Source: Candidula unifasciata (lineage: Eukaryota > Mollusca > Gastropoda > Stylommatophora > Geomitridae). From it: a stretch of 64,000 nucleotides of DNA. The stretch lies in NCBI GenBank assembly GCA_905116865.2, contig CAJHNH020004890.1:2660943-2724942 (forward strand), in the 5' to 3' direction. Shown here in pieces: positions 61,370 through 64,000 of this stretch (within the stretch, counting starts at the first letter, position 1; each line of letters begins with the position of its first letter). The translations under genes were made by a program, and so were the position numbers. A model generated the notes under the pieces. That model searched no databases. It was not told where the DNA came from and saw only the letters and a list, made by a program, of their open reading frames with translations.

Positions 61370-61998
61370 CAAACTTCGTCCCCATATTATGGCGGCCAAA
61401 CATACCCTAACAGGGCCTCAGTCGTGTGTAAAATGCAGTCTTCCTTCGAAGAACACATCAGGCAAAACGTTGGCTATTTCGAGAAACGGAACAATACACA
61501 CGATAATAGCGACATGGCGGGGAGATCACGCGCTCCGACGCGGGTTAGCGATAGTGTTCTTCAGATTAAACTCACTGCCGAGCGTATCTCCCGAACCGCT
61601 ACGCTGCGCAAATGACGGAAAGAATAGATGGCTAGGACTCACGAGCAGCAGCTACCGCATCTCCTGCAACTTCCTCCAAATGATTTGCTCGTAAATCCCA
61701 GCCATCTAGTTTAGCACCCCCCCCCCCCCCCCCTTCCCCAATCTGCGCCGCGCGTAGCGGCGCGTGGGATACTGTCGATCCTGCGGCATAGTCGCAGAAA
61801 CAGATCAGCAATTAACATATCGCTGAGACCCTGTTAAAGTGTGTGTTTGCCTACAATAATATTGGCCCGTTATTAGGAGGCAAACCTGGTTTTGCCGTGA
61901 TTTGTTCCTCGGCATACACTCCGCATTTTACACCACGACTGAGGCCCTGTTAGGGTATTTGTTTAGCCGCAATAATACCGCGACGAAGTTCTAAGGAG
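61370..61998. mobile_element. Foldback/TIR element, second copy
   Basis: Left arm AACTTCGTCCCCATATTATGG through CCCTAACAGGGCCTCAGTCG to GTGTAAAATGC. The right arm repeats this inverted (61915-61995). An inner pair, GGCTAGGACTCACGAGCAGC near 61631 and CTCGTAAATCCCAGCCATCT near 61688, is the same hairpin core as 1862-1943, reversed. A partial extra arm lies at 61827-61885. Confidence 0.78.
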
Positions 61999-62130
61999 AG
62001 CCCATACATCCTGATACCCATTGTAGGCTGGGTCGACCTTCGACGCCACATACCATGATCAAAACCCACGCAGCCAGAAGTGCGTTTCAATCGCGGTACG
62101 TTTGAATTACAAGTCGAACTCACATCACAT
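61999..62130 (-). mobile_element. SINE-B copy, truncated
   Basis: TTGTAGGCTGGGTCGACCTT and GTTTCAATCGCGGTACG, with the subtype head of 34010. Confidence 0.75.
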
Positions 62131-62167
62131 ACAACATGGACGCCGCCTAGTATTAATACAATAAATA

Positions 62168-62257
62168 CATTTTAAGAGTTCTTCTTTTTCTTTTTCTTCT
62201 TTTCCTTCTTCTTCTTCTTCTTCTTCTTCTTCTTCTTCTTCTTCTTCTTCTTCTTCT

Positions 62258-62304
<47 letters not shown>

Positions 62305-62665
62305 TTCTTCTTCTTCTTCTTCTTCTCTTTCTTCTTCTTCTTCTTCTTCTTCTTCTTCTTCTTCTTCTTCTTCTTCTTCTTCTTCTTCTTCTTCTTCTTC
62401 TTCTTCTTCTTCTTCTTCTTCTTCTTCTTCTTCTTCTTCTTCTTCTTCTTCTTCTTCTTCTTCTTCTTCTTCTTCTTCTTCTGTTTTCTCCTTCTCCTCC
62501 TTCTTTTTCTTCTTCTTCTTCTTCTTTACTTCTTCTTCTTCTTCTTCTTCTCCTCCTCCTCCTCCTCCTCCTTCTTCTTCTTCTTCTTCTTCTTCTTCTT
62601 CTTCTTCTTCTTCTTCTTCTTCTTCTTCTTCTTCTTCTTCTTCTTCTTCTTCTTCTTCTTCTTTT
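62168..62665. repeat. (CTT)n array
   Basis: About 500 bp of CTT with CTC-rich breaks at 62480-62510 and 62551-62570. The minus-strand poly-Arg/Glu/Lys frames are by-products. Confidence 0.98.
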
Positions 62666-63237
62666 CGGTCGCTTGAAACAAATTATCCAAATCCTCAGTG
62701 TTGTCTCTAGTATCAACTTCACTGTCTTTTGTAATCGTGAGGTTTGGCTTGCACTCATGTTTGTCTTAGCCAAAAGGATAAAACTACTCAAATAACCATT
62801 TTTTTTTTTAAAGTAATAATTGACTGAGTACAAGTACTTACAAAAATGGTTTTAGTTGCAGATGTAAACCTGGGAACTGAAACAACGGTCCACAACTGAC
62901 CTGCCAAGTATATGTGATGTCACCGAATTTAGAGTCAGGTAATTGTCATTGTGGAATTTGGGATTCAGTTATCAATGACGTCATTTCCGTGATAAATCTG
63001 GGCGATAATTGTACATTTGGCATTCACAGGAGAAGAATATCGGGTCTTTTGAATATGTAGAGCAAGTTATTATGCCTTGTTGTGTAACCAGATAGCATCT
63101 CGTGCGTGCTCAGGCCTCTAGTGCAGCAGCCACCCCAAGAAACCTAGACCTCAGAAACAACATTTCCCCTGCTGTGTTTTTTTTTCCTCTGTTTTTAACG
63201 CCAAATAATAAAACCCTGTCACTATCACTACTGTCTG
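62666..63237. other. Unannotated sequence
   Basis: No gene recognised. T-runs near 62799 and 63177. Confidence 0.4.
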
Positions 63238-63392
63238 TATGCACCACATTTTAGTGCGGTGTAGACAGGTAGTCCTGAGTCTGAACATTTAGGGCAACAC
63301 GGCTAGTGTTGTCGCCGCGGACTGTGCTAGTTAGATTGTTTCATTTTCATTACCGGGGTTTAAACCCAGGTTTCTCACCAGTAAGGCTGCCC
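63238..63392 (-). mobile_element. SINE-F copy
   Basis: Minus-strand GAAACCTGGGTTTAAACCCC in B-box position; body GGGCAACACGGCTAGTGTTG. Confidence 0.6.
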
Positions 63393-63773
63393 CCCCCCCC
63401 CCCACCCCACCCCCCTTTTCCCCAACCTGGCAATGGGGAAACATGTGAAGGGCTATATTTCGAAACGAATTAAGTAAGAAGGTGAACTAAATAGAAAGCA
63501 CGACATTGGAAATGAAAGACATGCATATATACAACCGAACGTTTCATTTTAAAAGCTCTTTTGCCTTGTCCGTGGAGTTTTCCAGTCACAGTATGTGTTG
63601 TACTTTGTACTCCGTTGATAAGGACTTTGGTTCATACGTTCGATTGTCTTTGTGAGCGTCTTTTGCACTCCCCCCGTCCAACTTTCTAGTCTTATTTTGT
63701 GTTGCGTTTAACGATTTTCATTTTATACGATAGACAGAACGAGATAAATTATCTCCTAGATTGTAGTAAACAA
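63393..63773. other. C-run and unannotated sequence
   Basis: C-rich run 63391-63415. No gene recognised. Confidence 0.45.
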
Positions 63774-64000
63774 TGGGAGTCGCCGTGGTAAAGCGGCTAG
63801 AACGCTCGCCGCTGATCGGAAGTTCGTAGGTTCCCTTCCTGGCGCAGCCGGACTTTGTTTTATGACCTTGGCTCCCAGGTCAACTCAGCCTGGAGTGGGT
63901 GGGTATCGGGTGCTGTCCTGGAAAGTAAAGGGTGTGATACTGACCACATCACCCATCTTGTGCCGATTGGTCTATAAAATATAGGTATAGCCCTATATGC
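63774..64000 (+). mobile_element. SINE-B copy, near complete, cut by window end
   Basis: Head GGGAGTCGCCGTGGTAAAGC with AAGTTCGTAGGTTCCCTTCC as the degraded B-box region. Body CTTGGCTCCCAGGTCAACTC, GACCACATCACCCATC, GATTGGTCTATAAAATATAG. Shows the family's polarity. Confidence 0.85.

Noticed and set aside
62153..62833. 226-codon Arg-rich frame
   Set aside because: A (CTT)n translation; the upstream non-repeat part matches nothing I recognise and has no splice support.

Overview
This is an animal nuclear genome window, most likely from a mollusc and plausibly a marine gastropod. The pointers are one gene with the galactose-binding plus EGF-like architecture I associate with molluscan lectin/receptor proteins, TTAGGG-type telomere-like repeats, many tRNA-derived SINEs, decayed non-LTR and Penelope-like elements, and very heavy micro- and minisatellite content. 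The species is an inference; nothing in the sequence fixes it.

Only one host gene is well supported. It lies on the minus strand and runs off the window as far as it can be traced. Eight exons (50317-50475, 43766-43945, 42773-42985, 41699-41923, 16168-16305, 11759-11917, 10286-10465, 8017-8226) each have a consensus acceptor and donor, and all are in phase 1-1. In transcript order they encode a first galactose-binding-like domain (exons a', b'), a fucolectin/F5-8C-like domain (c', d'), an eight-cysteine EGF-like domain (e'), and then the same series again (a, b, c). The missing d and e would lie below coordinate 1. One intron is 25.4 kb. Everything else between 8 and 50.5 kb is intronic repeat material.

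Layout: 0-7.7 kb holds SINEs, MITEs and LINE fragments. 8-16.3 kb holds the downstream exons and a 2.5-kb 22-bp minisatellite. 18.6-20.8 kb holds two copies of a terminal-inverted-repeat element that carries telomere-like arrays, each with a perfect 8-bp target-site duplication. 21.7-29.3 kb holds LINE and Penelope-like remnants and tandem arrays. 30.6-40 kb is mostly satellites, with an insertion at 35.8-37.2 kb flanked by direct repeats of about 200 bp. 41.7-50.5 kb holds the upstream exons, a SINE split by a LINE (both with target-site duplications) and a decayed coiled-coil ORF. 52.5-57.7 kb holds a 59-bp array and then a 4.5-kb triplet tract that drifts from GAA through CTC to pure CCG. 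58-64 kb holds SINEs, a foldback element and a CTT array.

The strongest new observation is the telomere-repeat-bearing transposon pair at 18.6-20.8 kb. The triplet gradient at 53-57.7 kb is the most unusual sequence, but it may be an assembly or base-calling artefact. I found no operon-like or defence-like system.
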